DNA of 40,926 nucleotides, taken from the NCBI GenBank assembly GCA_012519415.1, contig JAAYQG010000144.1, positions 1 through 40,926 on the forward strand. The letters are read 5' to 3'. Numbering within the stretch: position 1 is the stretch's first letter; each line of letters begins with the position of its first letter. Shown in pieces: positions 1-9,105 of the stretch. The position numbers and the translations under genes were made by a program. The notes under the pieces are model-generated. The model searched no databases. It had not been told where the DNA came from and was given only the letters and a program-made list of their open reading frames with translations. This DNA is from Treponema sp. Lineage in GTDB: Bacteria > Spirochaetota > Spirochaetia > Treponematales > Treponemataceae.

Positions 1-27
1 ATTATGTCTATTATTGATATAATTTGC

Positions 28-56
28 TTGACTTGAAAATAAAGAACATTTACCAT
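28..56 (+). promoter_or_regulatory. Candidate sigma70 promoter of the AraC-type regulator gene
   Basis: TTGACT at 28-33 is followed after exactly 17 nt by TACCAT at 51-56, a plausible -35/-10 pair. It would start transcription about 17 nt before the Shine-Dalgarno stretch GGAGAG at 70-75. A second -10-like TATAAT sits at 18-23 without a convincing -35 inside the window. This is inferred from consensus only. Confidence 0.4.
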
Positions 57-79
57 TATTTTGATATTTGGAGAGAATC

Positions 80-910
80 TTGCGCATAGTAGAAACTGTT
101 TTTGTATATCGTCTTACGCATGGTGAAAAGCTTGCATGGCATGGACGGTATCATGCACATAACGATAACGAATTTGAAATACACTTTTTTCTTTGTGGAA
201 CAGGCTCTTTTCTTATTAATACGGCAAAAATTTCCATAGAAGATAACGCTTTGTTTTTAGTGGGACCACATGATTTTCATTCTATTGTTCCTGAGCAAGT
301 TACCAGCCCTTTGACTTATTATGCTGTGCTTTTTGAACTTGATGAACAGCTCGATAATGAAATATATCTTTTATTGACTAATTTTATTAAGCAGCGTTCT
401 ATAAAACATTATGCAGCTGATACAAATCGTTTTTTATTTGATGAACTTCTACGCCTTTCTTCGCCTAAGCAAATCGGATTAAAAAAATCTGCTGAATATT
501 TGCTTTATAGTTTGCTTTTCCGCTGGTATTCGGGAGATTCACCTTCTGTATCTGCCTCTGCTTCAGTTTCTGCTCATAAAAATACAAATACAATAATACG
601 AAATGCTATGGATTATTTTAAGGCAAATATGCACAAATCAATTACAATTACGCAAGTTGCTTATATGCTTGGACTTTCGGCAGAACATTTTATTCGTGTT
701 TTTCGTGAAGAAATGCATATGACGCCGTATCAATATTTTATGCGATTGAGAACTGAAGCAGCTGCAGCTGAATTAATTACAACCGATTTGCCGGTTTCTG
801 AAATTGCGGAACGTTATGCCTTTGAAAATCAATTTCATTTTTCGAAAGTGTTTAAAAAATGTACAGGTTTTACGCCCACAGCTTACAGGCGCTGCTATAT
901 GCAAAAATGA
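80..910 (+). CDS. AraC-family transcriptional regulator
   Basis: This is a DNA-binding regulator with an N-terminal cupin-like sensor half (about residues 15-140, rich in H/E/F such as YHAHNDNEFEIHFF) and a C-terminal double helix-turn-helix of the AraC/XylS type. The last 100 residues carry the signature pattern ITQVAYMLGLS...HFIRVFRE...TPYQYFMRLR followed by VSEIAERYAFENQFHFSKVFKK. The track opens the frame at TTG 68, but GGAGAG at 70-75 lies 4-6 nt before a second in-frame TTG at 80, so 80 is preferred (276 codons). It stands about 230 nt upstream of a GH31 glycosidase on the same strand, which suggests that it controls sugar or xyloglucan use; that link is inference. The family call is firm and the ligand is unknown. 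Confidence 0.9.
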   Translation: MRIVETVFVYRLTHGEKLAWHGRYHAHNDNEFEIHFFLCGTGSFLINTAKISIEDNALFLVGPHDFHSIVPEQVTSPLTYYAVLFELDEQLDNEIYLLLTNFIKQRSIKHYAADTNRFLFDELLRLSSPKQIGLKKSAEYLLYSLLFRWYSGDSPSVSASASVSAHKNTNTIIRNAMDYFKANMHKSITITQVAYMLGLSAEHFIRVFREEMHMTPYQYFMRLRTEAAAAELITTDLPVSEIAERYAFENQFHFSKVFKKCTGFTPTAYRRCYMQK

Positions 911-943
911 AAGTTACGTTTTGCTGCTTTCTAAACTTTGCGG

Positions 944-1012
944 TAAATCTGTAATTGTCATCGTTATTGGTTTTTCTTCTAAAATCAATTGCAAAAAGCA
1001 ATTGCAGATTTA
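944..1012 (+). promoter_or_regulatory. Alternative inverted repeats in the leader of the GH31 gene
   Basis: A 14-nt arm at 944-957 (TAAATCTGTAATTG) pairs with 999-1012 (CAATTGCAGATTTA) at 13 of 14 positions. The right arm also overlaps a short perfect hairpin, CAATTGC at 986-992 against GCAATTG at 998-1004. The two folds cannot form together. This lies between the AraC gene and the glycosidase and could be a regulator site or an RNA switch. Function is inferred only. Confidence 0.35.
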
Positions 1013-1138
1013 GTCAACAAATACGGCTTGTTAGAGTTGCATTTTTGAAGATTATTATGTATTAAGAAGATGTAAAGATTAATACAATTTTTAGCGAAAG
1101 CTTCAGTCAATAAATATTTTATATATAAGGAAGAAACA

Positions 1139-3184
1139 ATGAAATTTACAAACGGGTTTTGGCTTGAAAAAGACGGCATAGTGGGAAATTATGCTGCTCA
1201 CGTTTACGAAGTTGAACAAAAAGACAATCAACTTATAGTTTATGCACCGGTAAGATATGTTGCAACAAGAGGCAACACGCTTAGTATGCCGCTTTTAACA
1301 GTGCGCTACAGTGCTCCTCTGAAAGATGTTCTTAAAATAAGCATAACCCATTTTGAAGGCGAAGTTGATAAAGCACCCCATTATGAAATTTTTTCAGACA
1401 ATGAAATAATTCCAAAAATAAATATTGACGAAAAAGAAGCGGTCATTGAATCGGGAGCTTTGTCTGCTCATATTTCGCTTGGTTCTAACTGGCTTGTTCA
1501 GTTTTATGGAAACGGCAAAAAGCTGACCAAAAACGAATGGAAATCTACAGCATTTATGCGAGAAACTACGGAGCCTATTCAGCATTTGTTTTACAGCGGA
1601 GAAAAAACATATATAAAAGATGAACTTTCTCTTGCTGTTGGAGAAAATGTTTATGGTTTTGGTGAACGCTTTGGTGCTTTTGTTAAAAACGGTCAAAGTA
1701 TTGAAACTTCAAATCAAGATGGAGGAACTGCCGGAGAACAATCTTATAAAACAGTGCCGTTTTATTTAACAAACAATGGTTATGGTGTTTTTGTAAATTC
1801 TTGTGATAATGTTTCTTTTGAAGTTGCAACAGAAAAAGTTGCTCGTGTTCAGTTTAGCGTTCCCGGCGAAAAACTTGAATATTTTATTATTTACGGTCCA
1901 TCTCCAAAAGAAATTATAAAAAAATACACGGATTTAACCGGAAAACCTGCAATGATTCCAGAATGGTCGTTAGGACTTTGGCTTTCTACATCGTTTACAA
2001 CTTCTTATGATGAAAAAACCGTAATGTCTTTTATTGACGGCATGAACGAACGAAATATTCCACTTAGCGTATTTCATTTTGACTGTTTCTGGATGAAAGG
2101 CTTTAATTGGTGTGATTTCACATGGGATTCAAAGACTTTTCCTGACCCAAAAGGGCTTATTGAACGGCTACATAAACGGAATCTTAAAGTTTGCGTTTGG
2201 ATAAATCCATATATTGCACAGCGCTCCCCATTGTTTGAAGAAGGCAAAAAAGCTGGTTATTTTATTAAAAAAAGCGATGGTTCTGTTTGGCAAACTGATA
2301 TGTGGCAAGCAGGTATGGCTATTGTTGATTTTACAAACCCTGAAGCTTGTCGCTGGTATGAATCAAAACTTGAAGCATTAATTGATATGGGCGTAGATTC
2401 TTTTAAAACCGATTTTGGCGAACGCATTCCTACAGACTGTGTATATTTTAACAATGCTGACCCTGAAAAAATGCACAACTATTACACGTATTTGTATAAT
2501 AAATGCGTGTTTGAATTGCTTGAGCGAAAATACGGCAAAGGAGAAGCTTGTCTGTTTGCACGCTCTGCAACGGCAGGTTCGCAAAAGTTTCCGTTGCATT
2601 GGGGCGGTGATTGCGAATCTACATTTGAAGCTATGGCAGAAACTCTTCGCGGCGGTTTATCGCTCGGTTTATGCGGTTTCGGCTTTTGGAGCCATGATAT
2701 TGGTGGTTTTGAAGGAAATCCTCCTCCATCGCTGTTCAAACGCTGGCTTCAGTTTGGGCTTTTGTCTTCACATAGTCGCTTGCATGGAAGTAATTCTTAT
2801 CGCGTTCCCTGGTCTGTTGATGAAGAATCAAGTGAAGTTGCGCGTATTTTTACGAATATAAAAAACGAACTCAAACCATATTTGCTTGAAATGTCAAAAG
2901 AATCATGCAAAACAGGAGTGCCTGTTTTGCGCGCTATGTTTTTGGAGTTTGAAGACGACCCGACGTGTGTTTTTCTTGATAGGCAGTATATGCTTGGTGA
3001 TTCTTTGCTTGTTGCGCCTATTTTTACAGAAGACAACTCTGTTGAATATTATCTTCCACAAGGTATATGGACACATTTTATAGACGGACGAAAAATCGAC
3101 TGTAGTGCTGGAGGGCGTTGGTTAAAAGAAACATACGACTTTACGAGCCTCCCGCTGTGGAAAAAATCAGGCGGAAAATTATAA
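1139..3184 (+). CDS. Glycoside hydrolase family 31, YicI-like alpha-xylosidase
   Basis: This is a retaining alpha-glycosidase of 681 residues, likely removing alpha-xylosyl (possibly alpha-glucosyl) residues from oligosaccharides in the cytoplasm, since no signal peptide is visible. The N-terminal beta-sandwich (about 1-270) resembles YicI, with YAPVRYVATRGNTL and PLLTVRYSAP. The (beta/alpha)8 barrel carries the nucleophile motif FKTDFGERIP (Asp425) and the acid/base motif HWGGDCES (Asp491) after FARSATAG, as in E. coli YicI. The start ATG follows AAGGAAG (1127-1133) at good spacing. The gene follows the AraC regulator and probably forms its target. The C-terminus stops soon after the barrel and proximal beta domain, so it is shorter than the roughly 770 residues of YicI. 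GH31 is firm; alpha-xylosidase over alpha-glucosidase rests on the YicI-like N-terminal and active-site motifs. Confidence 0.88.
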   Translation: MKFTNGFWLEKDGIVGNYAAHVYEVEQKDNQLIVYAPVRYVATRGNTLSMPLLTVRYSAPLKDVLKISITHFEGEVDKAPHYEIFSDNEIIPKINIDEKEAVIESGALSAHISLGSNWLVQFYGNGKKLTKNEWKSTAFMRETTEPIQHLFYSGEKTYIKDELSLAVGENVYGFGERFGAFVKNGQSIETSNQDGGTAGEQSYKTVPFYLTNNGYGVFVNSCDNVSFEVATEKVARVQFSVPGEKLEYFIIYGPSPKEIIKKYTDLTGKPAMIPEWSLGLWLSTSFTTSYDEKTVMSFIDGMNERNIPLSVFHFDCFWMKGFNWCDFTWDSKTFPDPKGLIERLHKRNLKVCVWINPYIAQRSPLFEEGKKAGYFIKKSDGSVWQTDMWQAGMAIVDFTNPEACRWYESKLEALIDMGVDSFKTDFGERIPTDCVYFNNADPEKMHNYYTYLYNKCVFELLERKYGKGEACLFARSATAGSQKFPLHWGGDCESTFEAMAETLRGGLSLGLCGFGFWSHDIGGFEGNPPPSLFKRWLQFGLLSSHSRLHGSNSYRVPWSVDEESSEVARIFTNIKNELKPYLLEMSKESCKTGVPVLRAMFLEFEDDPTCVFLDRQYMLGDSLLVAPIFTEDNSVEYYLPQGIWTHFIDGRKIDCSAGGRWLKETYDFTSLPLWKKSGGKL

Positions 3185-3285
3185 CATTTTTGAAATAATA
3201 ACAAGCTTGTGCATCCAAAGGATATATCATATAGTTTTAGCACTATAACAATCTCAAAGATTTGTTGTTATTGGAGGTCGCTATT

Positions 3286-6200
3286 ATGAAGGGAAAATTT
3301 AATGTTGCAAAAAAAATGCTGGCTGTTTTATTTATTACAGCTTTAATAATGAGCTGTAATAAAAAAAATAAAACTACAACAAATACAAATGAGTTAGATA
3401 AATTTTATGTGCTAAGTTATGAACCTAGCGGTACTTTGCCGAATGAAATTAAAAAACCTTCAATTTATGTGCAGTTTTCCGAACCTGTAGTGCCTTTAAG
3501 CAAGCTTGGGGAACCTTCAGATAAATCAGATATAATTTCGATTGAACCTGCATTAAATGGTGTTTTCCGTTGGTATGGCACAAGTCTTTTGAGTTTTGAA
3601 TGTACTGATGAAGTTATTCCGCAGATGGAATATATTGTTAAAATTAATTCTTCTGCAAAGTCTATTAATGGCAATATGTTAACAGGAATGAATTCCTTTT
3701 CATTTAAGACAGAAGAATTAAAAATGGTTTCTGTTGTACCCGGCTATGGTGCATTAAAAAAACTTCTTGATGAAAATCCAAATGCTTTAACTCCTTACAT
3801 TGACCAAGACGATGTGCCGCTCGCTGCTGCTGGCGACATCGGTATTTTTTTCAATTATCCTGTAGACCTTGATGTTATAAAAAATTCCATTGAAGTAAAA
3901 GACGAAAACGGCAAAACTTACAATCCAAGTTTTAGCAAAATAAAAGATGAAAACGCTATTTTGCTAAAAATAAAAGATAAAATGCCTGAAAACAAGCGAA
4001 TAGATGTAACTCTTAAAAACGGTGCGCAAGCTCAAAAAGGTTATCTAAAAACAGAACAAGACCAAACGAATGGATTCCATACAATTTTGCCGTTTTCTTT
4101 GCTTAATACAGATACACGTGCGGCAAGTTACGGCAAATTTTCAAACCCTGTTTATTTTTATTTTTCACACCATCTTGATAATAACATTTCTGATTTTCTT
4201 GTAAAAAATATTAAGACGAATCCTGCAATGGAAATTACAAAAGATAATATAAATATTACCGGACGATGTCTTATGGTTTATGGACTTCCTGTTACGTATG
4301 AAGATACTTATTCAATGTCAATACCTTCCGGTATTAGCGACATTTATGGAAGAAAAACAACCGAGTCTTTAACAGTTCAAGTAGAAGTTCCTGCAGCTGC
4401 AAAACTTGCTTTTTTCAAAGATTATGGTTCTGGCATTTTAGAAGCCCAATTTACACCAAAGCTTGCATTCCAATTTCAAAACATAATTCCCGGCTCTTTT
4501 TATGAAATAAATGCTAAAAACGGCAAACAAAAAGAAGAACAATTTGTAAAAATTTATAATGAATCTGATATTCCTAAAAATATGTGTTTTACAGAAACTG
4601 TAGACTTAGAACAGTTCCTCATAAAAAACAACGGTCTTTCTGTTGGCAATATATTTTTTGAAGCGAGAATGCAAGTTGAAAACGATTGGTATGATGATGT
4701 TTATATTCAGCGAAATGAGCAAACTATACAAGTTACCGATTTAGGAGTAACAGTTCGCTATGGTTATAATAAAGCTATTGTAGTTGTTTCTTCTCTAAAA
4801 ACAGGCGAGCCGATTGCAAATGCTGATGTTGGTGCTTTTGCTGCTCCTTTTTCAAACGAAAAAAAGTTTTTCTATAATTTGCTTAATAATGTTTCGCTTT
4901 TCAAAAAAGAATTTAAAGGCGGCACTTATATAGAGTTAGGCAAAGCTATAACAGACAAAAATGGACTTGCAGTAATTAATTTCAAAAAGAACTCTTTTGG
5001 AGATGCACTAAAAGATTATTCGCGTAATTTTTATATTGAAGTTGTTAATCAAAATGACCGCATAGTATTCAATCCTGATATTACGAGTATGTGGAGGTAC
5101 AATACTTCTTCTATAGAATCGCCGCAAGATGCGGAAAGAGAATCTATGCGTGTCTTTATGTTTACAGACAGAAAGCTTTATAAACCCGGCGAAAAAATTA
5201 CTTTTCGGGGAATTGACCGCACTCAAAAACTTGGGAATCTTGATGCTTACAAAGGTGAATATTCGATTGAAATAAAAGAAGATGCTTGGAAAGGCGAAAC
5301 GATAAAAACTTTTCAAGGCAAAACAACTTCATCGGGCGGGTTTTTTCATAAATTCAATTTAGCTTCGGATTTGAAGCCGGGCGATTATGTTATTAAATAT
5401 TCAAGAAAGCTTTCTGACGGAAATGTTGCTACTAAAAATGAATATTTCCAAGTTGCGTTTTTTGAACGTTTGCGTTTTCAAGCTTCTGCTTCAATTCCAA
5501 ATATAATTTACACGCGAGGAGATCGCATCGATGCTTCTGTTTCGGCTGAATATCTTGGCGGCGGCAGTCTTGCGGGTTGTGTTTTTGAATCTTCTTGGTT
5601 TTGCGAACCTTGTGGATTTAGTTTGAGCGATGCAAAATTCGACGGTTATACTTTTGGTCCTCTACATGGTTATGATAGCCGCTCTTATTTAGGTAGCGAT
5701 AAAGGAACTCTTTCTGTTGCTGGCAAAGGTTCTACATCAATAACTTCCGGCGGCGAATCATTAAAAGGCATGGCATATCAATATCGTTCAGAAATTCGAG
5801 TTACAGATCAGAGTAATCAAATGATTGCAGCTTCCGCAGCTACTGTTGTTCACCCTGCGCTTTATTATATTGGATTAAGTTCGCCTACAAATATTAAAGG
5901 TTTTGCCAAAAAAGGTGATAAGCTTGATTTTAAATATCAAGTAGTTATGCCGGACGGCACTGATTTAAAAGATGATGCATTGCCTAAAAATAAAAACAAA
6001 CGCTCGATAAATGTTGAGCTTCTCCGCGAAGAATGGAAATTAGTTCAGCAAATGGGCGTTTATGGCACTGTAAATACAAGATATGTTCGCAATATGGTAA
6101 GCGAACAGACAACGACAGTTGCTCTTGATAAATCCGGATCATTTTCAATTACAGCTAAAAAAGGCGGTTCTTATCTTCTTAGAATGTCTTGCACAGATAA

Positions 6201-9105
6201 AAACGGCAACGATGTTGTTACAGAACGCAGATTTTATGTAATCGGTTCTGACTGGTACTGGCACGGCAATCAAAGTGAAGAACTCACATTGACGTGCAAT
6301 AAAAATTCATATGCTATAGGCGAAACCGCTCAGATTATGCTTCAAAGTCCTCTTGAAAAAGGGCATTATCTTCTTACTATTGAACGAGAAGGCGTTTTCC
6401 ATCAAGAAATTCTTGATATTTCGGAATCTGTAACTGTTTTGGATATTCCTGTGAAAGCTGAATATTTACCTATTGCTTATGTAACTCTTTCAACATATTC
6501 GACAAGAACAGGCGAGCCGAGCCAAGATTTTGATACTCCTGATATTAATAAACCAAAAGGCTATTTTGGTCTTGCGCCGATTTATGTAAATAAAGATTCT
6601 GTAACATTTGATATATCTGTAAAAGGAGACAAATCTTCTTATAGACCTGGCGAAACTGCTAAATTCAAATTGAAAGCAACTCAAAACGGAACTCCTTTAG
6701 CCGGCGTAGAACTTTCTTTGTTGGCTGTAGACAGGGGCGTAATTGATTTGATTAATTATCATATTCCAAATCCTGTTGAATTCTTTTATAACGAATACTA
6801 TTTCCCAATTTGCACAAAAGGTGGAGATTCTCGTTCGTTGCTTATTGACCCTGTTGTTTATGCTCCTAAAAATATGTTTGGCGGGGACGCAGATTCAGAT
6901 GATTCTGATAAAATGAATGAACGCAAAAATTTTGATCCGACAGCTGTTTTTGAGCCGTATCTTGTAACAGGCGAAGACGGAACTGTAGAATGCACTTTTG
7001 TTTGGCCTGATAATCTTACAGCGTATAGAGTTACTGCGGTTGGCGTTAACGGAAACCACTTTGCAATTTCGGAAAATGAAGTAAATGTTTCTAATCCGAT
7101 TTCTGCAAGAGATGTTGTGCCTTCAACCATTCGCCTCAATGATATAAGCGAGGCAGGTCTTGTAATTTCTAATCTTCAAGATTCTTCGCAATCTTTAGAA
7201 ATTGAAGCTGTAATTTTTGACGGTATTGAAAAATCAGGAAAGCCGATTGAAGTTGATGGCATTGAAAGAGTTGTTGGCCATGCAACTTTAATTAAAGAAA
7301 CTAAAAAAACAGTTTCTATTCCTGCAAATTCTACAAACATTGTGATGTTCCCTCTAAAAGCAGAAGCAGCAGGATTTGTTACTGTTCAGTTTACAGTGCG
7401 TTCAAAAATTCTAAATGAAAAAATATTAAAGCCAATAGAAATTGAACGCCCGTATGTATTTGAAACAGTAACAACGACAGGTTCTACAGGAAAAGAAAAA
7501 AATGCTTCCGCTAAAGAACTTTTGATAATTCCTTCAGATTCGGATAACAATCAGGGGAATATTTCAATAACACTTGATGCAACTCGGCTTGGAGTTTTGA
7601 AAGAAGCTGTCGATTTTGTGTTCCGTTATCCATACGATTGTCTTGAGCAGCGTTCAAGTGCCATTATGCCGATGATTTATTTTGCAGACTACATTAAGGT
7701 ATTTGGTCTTGAAAGCGAAGTTAAAAAGCCCAGAAAAGTTGTTGAATCTGAACTTCGTAAATGGAAAAATTATCAGCTAAGCGACGGAGGATTCCCATAT
7801 TGGCCGTCCGGTTCGACTTCGGCGTTTGCTGTTAGCGTTCGCATTGGTGAAATTATTGCGGCTGCAAAAGACAAAAACTATGATGTTTTAATAAATGAAC
7901 AAATGCTTAAAAGCTATATTTCTGCGGAATATTCAAAGCTGTATCAAGAAAAGAGAATGTCTTTGTATATGAGAGCTTATGTAAATTATGTTCTCACGCT
8001 TTTAGGTCAGCCTGTTTCTGAAACAACTATTGATTCTATTGTGCAAGATGAAAACGCAACTATTTCCGAACTTTGTTATGCCGGTCTTATGTATGTAAAA
8101 CGGAATCAGATGAACAAGGCAAAAAATGTAATGAAGAAAGTTTCCGGTTTTATGCGTCCAACAACGCGTGGTATTGATATTACTTCAAAAGGCGGCTGGT
8201 CTTATTGGCAATTTTTTGGCGGCGAAATTGAAACTTATGCACTTGCATTAAAGCTTTATTCTGCGGTTGACCCTGAAAACTCAAATGTTGGACATCTTGT
8301 TTATCAGCTTTTGCAATTCCAGCGTGCTCATAAAGGTTATTGGAAATCTACTGCAACAACAGCGCGTGTTCTTGATGCATTTGCTACATATATAGAAGCA
8401 AATGATCTTAAAGATACAAACTTTACGGCAGAAGCTTTGATAGATGGCAAAAAATTTGTTAATGGAAAGTTTAAAGGCGTAGGTGCAGATCCTGTTGAAA
8501 AAACCGTTGCATTAACAGATGACTTTGTGAAAACAATGAAAAAAAATGAAGAATTGCCGATTGAGTTCTCTAAAAACGGAACAGGAGATTTGTTTTATAC
8601 AGTTTCCATGAAATATGCGATAAGTGCAGACAAACAAATGCCACGTGATGAAGGTCTTGGTGTTTATTGCGAGTTTATAGACATTGTTACTGGAAAAATT
8701 GTAACGCAAGATAAACTTGTAGCTGGCAAAACTTATAAAGCACGTGTTATTGTTTCTACAACTAAAGCTCGTACTTTTGTGGCGTTGCGTGTTCCAATTC
8801 CTGCCGGTGCAGAAGTTCAGAATGCGGCTTTTGTTACAACAGGTTCGTTCCAAGAATATGAACAAAAGCAAGCTGACGATGAGCTGTGGTGGGACGATTC
8901 TTACAATGGACTTTCGAATGAAACTATTTATGAAAACGAGGTACAATATTTCTGGAATTATATGGGACGCGGACGACAAGAAGTAGATTTCTTGTTTAGA
9001 GCTGTTCGTTCCGGCACATATCACACACCAGCTGTAACTGCTGAATGTATGTATGAGCCTGAGATTTTTGGTCGCTCAAGTGGCAAAATTTGGATTATTG
9101 AATAA
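3286..9105 (+). CDS. Bacterial alpha-2-macroglobulin-like lipoprotein (MG2 family)
   Basis: This is a very large predicted lipoprotein (1939 residues) that would trap attacking proteases through an internal thioester. The true start is ATG 3286, preceded by GGAGG at 3273-3277; the track's TTG at 3262 lacks such a site. The signal peptide MKGKFNVAKKMLAVLFITAL runs into IMSC, a lipobox with the lipidated Cys near residue 22. A chain of macroglobulin beta-domains follows, with MG2-like stretches such as RKLYKPGEKITFRG (about residue 630). The thioester motif YPYDCLEQ is intact with Cys near residue 1452, then an alpha-helical toroid region with GGFPYWPSG and SKGGWSYWQFFG. The downstream pbpC overlaps it, the arrangement known for E. 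coli yfhM-pbpC. It is longer than YfhM (1653 residues). The peripheral anchoring site (inner or outer membrane) is not decided by sequence alone. Confidence 0.93.
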   Translation: MKGKFNVAKKMLAVLFITALIMSCNKKNKTTTNTNELDKFYVLSYEPSGTLPNEIKKPSIYVQFSEPVVPLSKLGEPSDKSDIISIEPALNGVFRWYGTSLLSFECTDEVIPQMEYIVKINSSAKSINGNMLTGMNSFSFKTEELKMVSVVPGYGALKKLLDENPNALTPYIDQDDVPLAAAGDIGIFFNYPVDLDVIKNSIEVKDENGKTYNPSFSKIKDENAILLKIKDKMPENKRIDVTLKNGAQAQKGYLKTEQDQTNGFHTILPFSLLNTDTRAASYGKFSNPVYFYFSHHLDNNISDFLVKNIKTNPAMEITKDNINITGRCLMVYGLPVTYEDTYSMSIPSGISDIYGRKTTESLTVQVEVPAAAKLAFFKDYGSGILEAQFTPKLAFQFQNIIPGSFYEINAKNGKQKEEQFVKIYNESDIPKNMCFTETVDLEQFLIKNNGLSVGNIFFEARMQVENDWYDDVYIQRNEQTIQVTDLGVTVRYGYNKAIVVVSSLKTGEPIANADVGAFAAPFSNEKKFFYNLLNNVSLFKKEFKGGTYIELGKAITDKNGLAVINFKKNSFGDALKDYSRNFYIEVVNQNDRIVFNPDITSMWRYNTSSIESPQDAERESMRVFMFTDRKLYKPGEKITFRGIDRTQKLGNLDAYKGEYSIEIKEDAWKGETIKTFQGKTTSSGGFFHKFNLASDLKPGDYVIKYSRKLSDGNVATKNEYFQVAFFERLRFQASASIPNIIYTRGDRIDASVSAEYLGGGSLAGCVFESSWFCEPCGFSLSDAKFDGYTFGPLHGYDSRSYLGSDKGTLSVAGKGSTSITSGGESLKGMAYQYRSEIRVTDQSNQMIAASAATVVHPALYYIGLSSPTNIKGFAKKGDKLDFKYQVVMPDGTDLKDDALPKNKNKRSINVELLREEWKLVQQMGVYGTVNTRYVRNMVSEQTTTVALDKSGSFSITAKKGGSYLLRMSCTDKNGNDVVTERRFYVIGSDWYWHGNQSEELTLTCNKNSYAIGETAQIMLQSPLEKGHYLLTIEREGVFHQEILDISESVTVLDIPVKAEYLPIAYVTLSTYSTRTGEPSQDFDTPDINKPKGYFGLAPIYVNKDSVTFDISVKGDKSSYRPGETAKFKLKATQNGTPLAGVELSLLAVDRGVIDLINYHIPNPVEFFYNEYYFPICTKGGDSRSLLIDPVVYAPKNMFGGDADSDDSDKMNERKNFDPTAVFEPYLVTGEDGTVECTFVWPDNLTAYRVTAVGVNGNHFAISENEVNVSNPISARDVVPSTIRLNDISEAGLVISNLQDSSQSLEIEAVIFDGIEKSGKPIEVDGIERVVGHATLIKETKKTVSIPANSTNIVMFPLKAEAAGFVTVQFTVRSKILNEKILKPIEIERPYVFETVTTTGSTGKEKNASAKELLIIPSDSDNNQGNISITLDATRLGVLKEAVDFVFRYPYDCLEQRSSAIMPMIYFADYIKVFGLESEVKKPRKVVESELRKWKNYQLSDGGFPYWPSGSTSAFAVSVRIGEIIAAAKDKNYDVLINEQMLKSYISAEYSKLYQEKRMSLYMRAYVNYVLTLLGQPVSETTIDSIVQDENATISELCYAGLMYVKRNQMNKAKNVMKKVSGFMRPTTRGIDITSKGGWSYWQFFGGEIETYALALKLYSAVDPENSNVGHLVYQLLQFQRAHKGYWKSTATTARVLDAFATYIEANDLKDTNFTAEALIDGKKFVNGKFKGVGADPVEKTVALTDDFVKTMKKNEELPIEFSKNGTGDLFYTVSMKYAISADKQMPRDEGLGVYCEFIDIVTGKIVTQDKLVAGKTYKARVIVSTTKARTFVALRVPIPAGAEVQNAAFVTTGSFQEYEQKQADDELWWDDSYNGLSNETIYENEVQYFWNYMGRGRQEVDFLFRAVRSGTYHTPAVTAECMYEPEIFGRSSGKIWIIE

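Noticed and set aside
2415-2861. 148-codon plus-strand ORF inside the GH31 gene
   Set aside because: Overlaps the catalytic barrel of the glycosidase in another frame and has no ribosome-binding site or recognisable motif.
8512-9024. 170-codon minus-strand ORF
   Set aside because: Lies wholly inside the macroglobulin gene, which has clear domain motifs; the antisense translation is low complexity with no family pattern.
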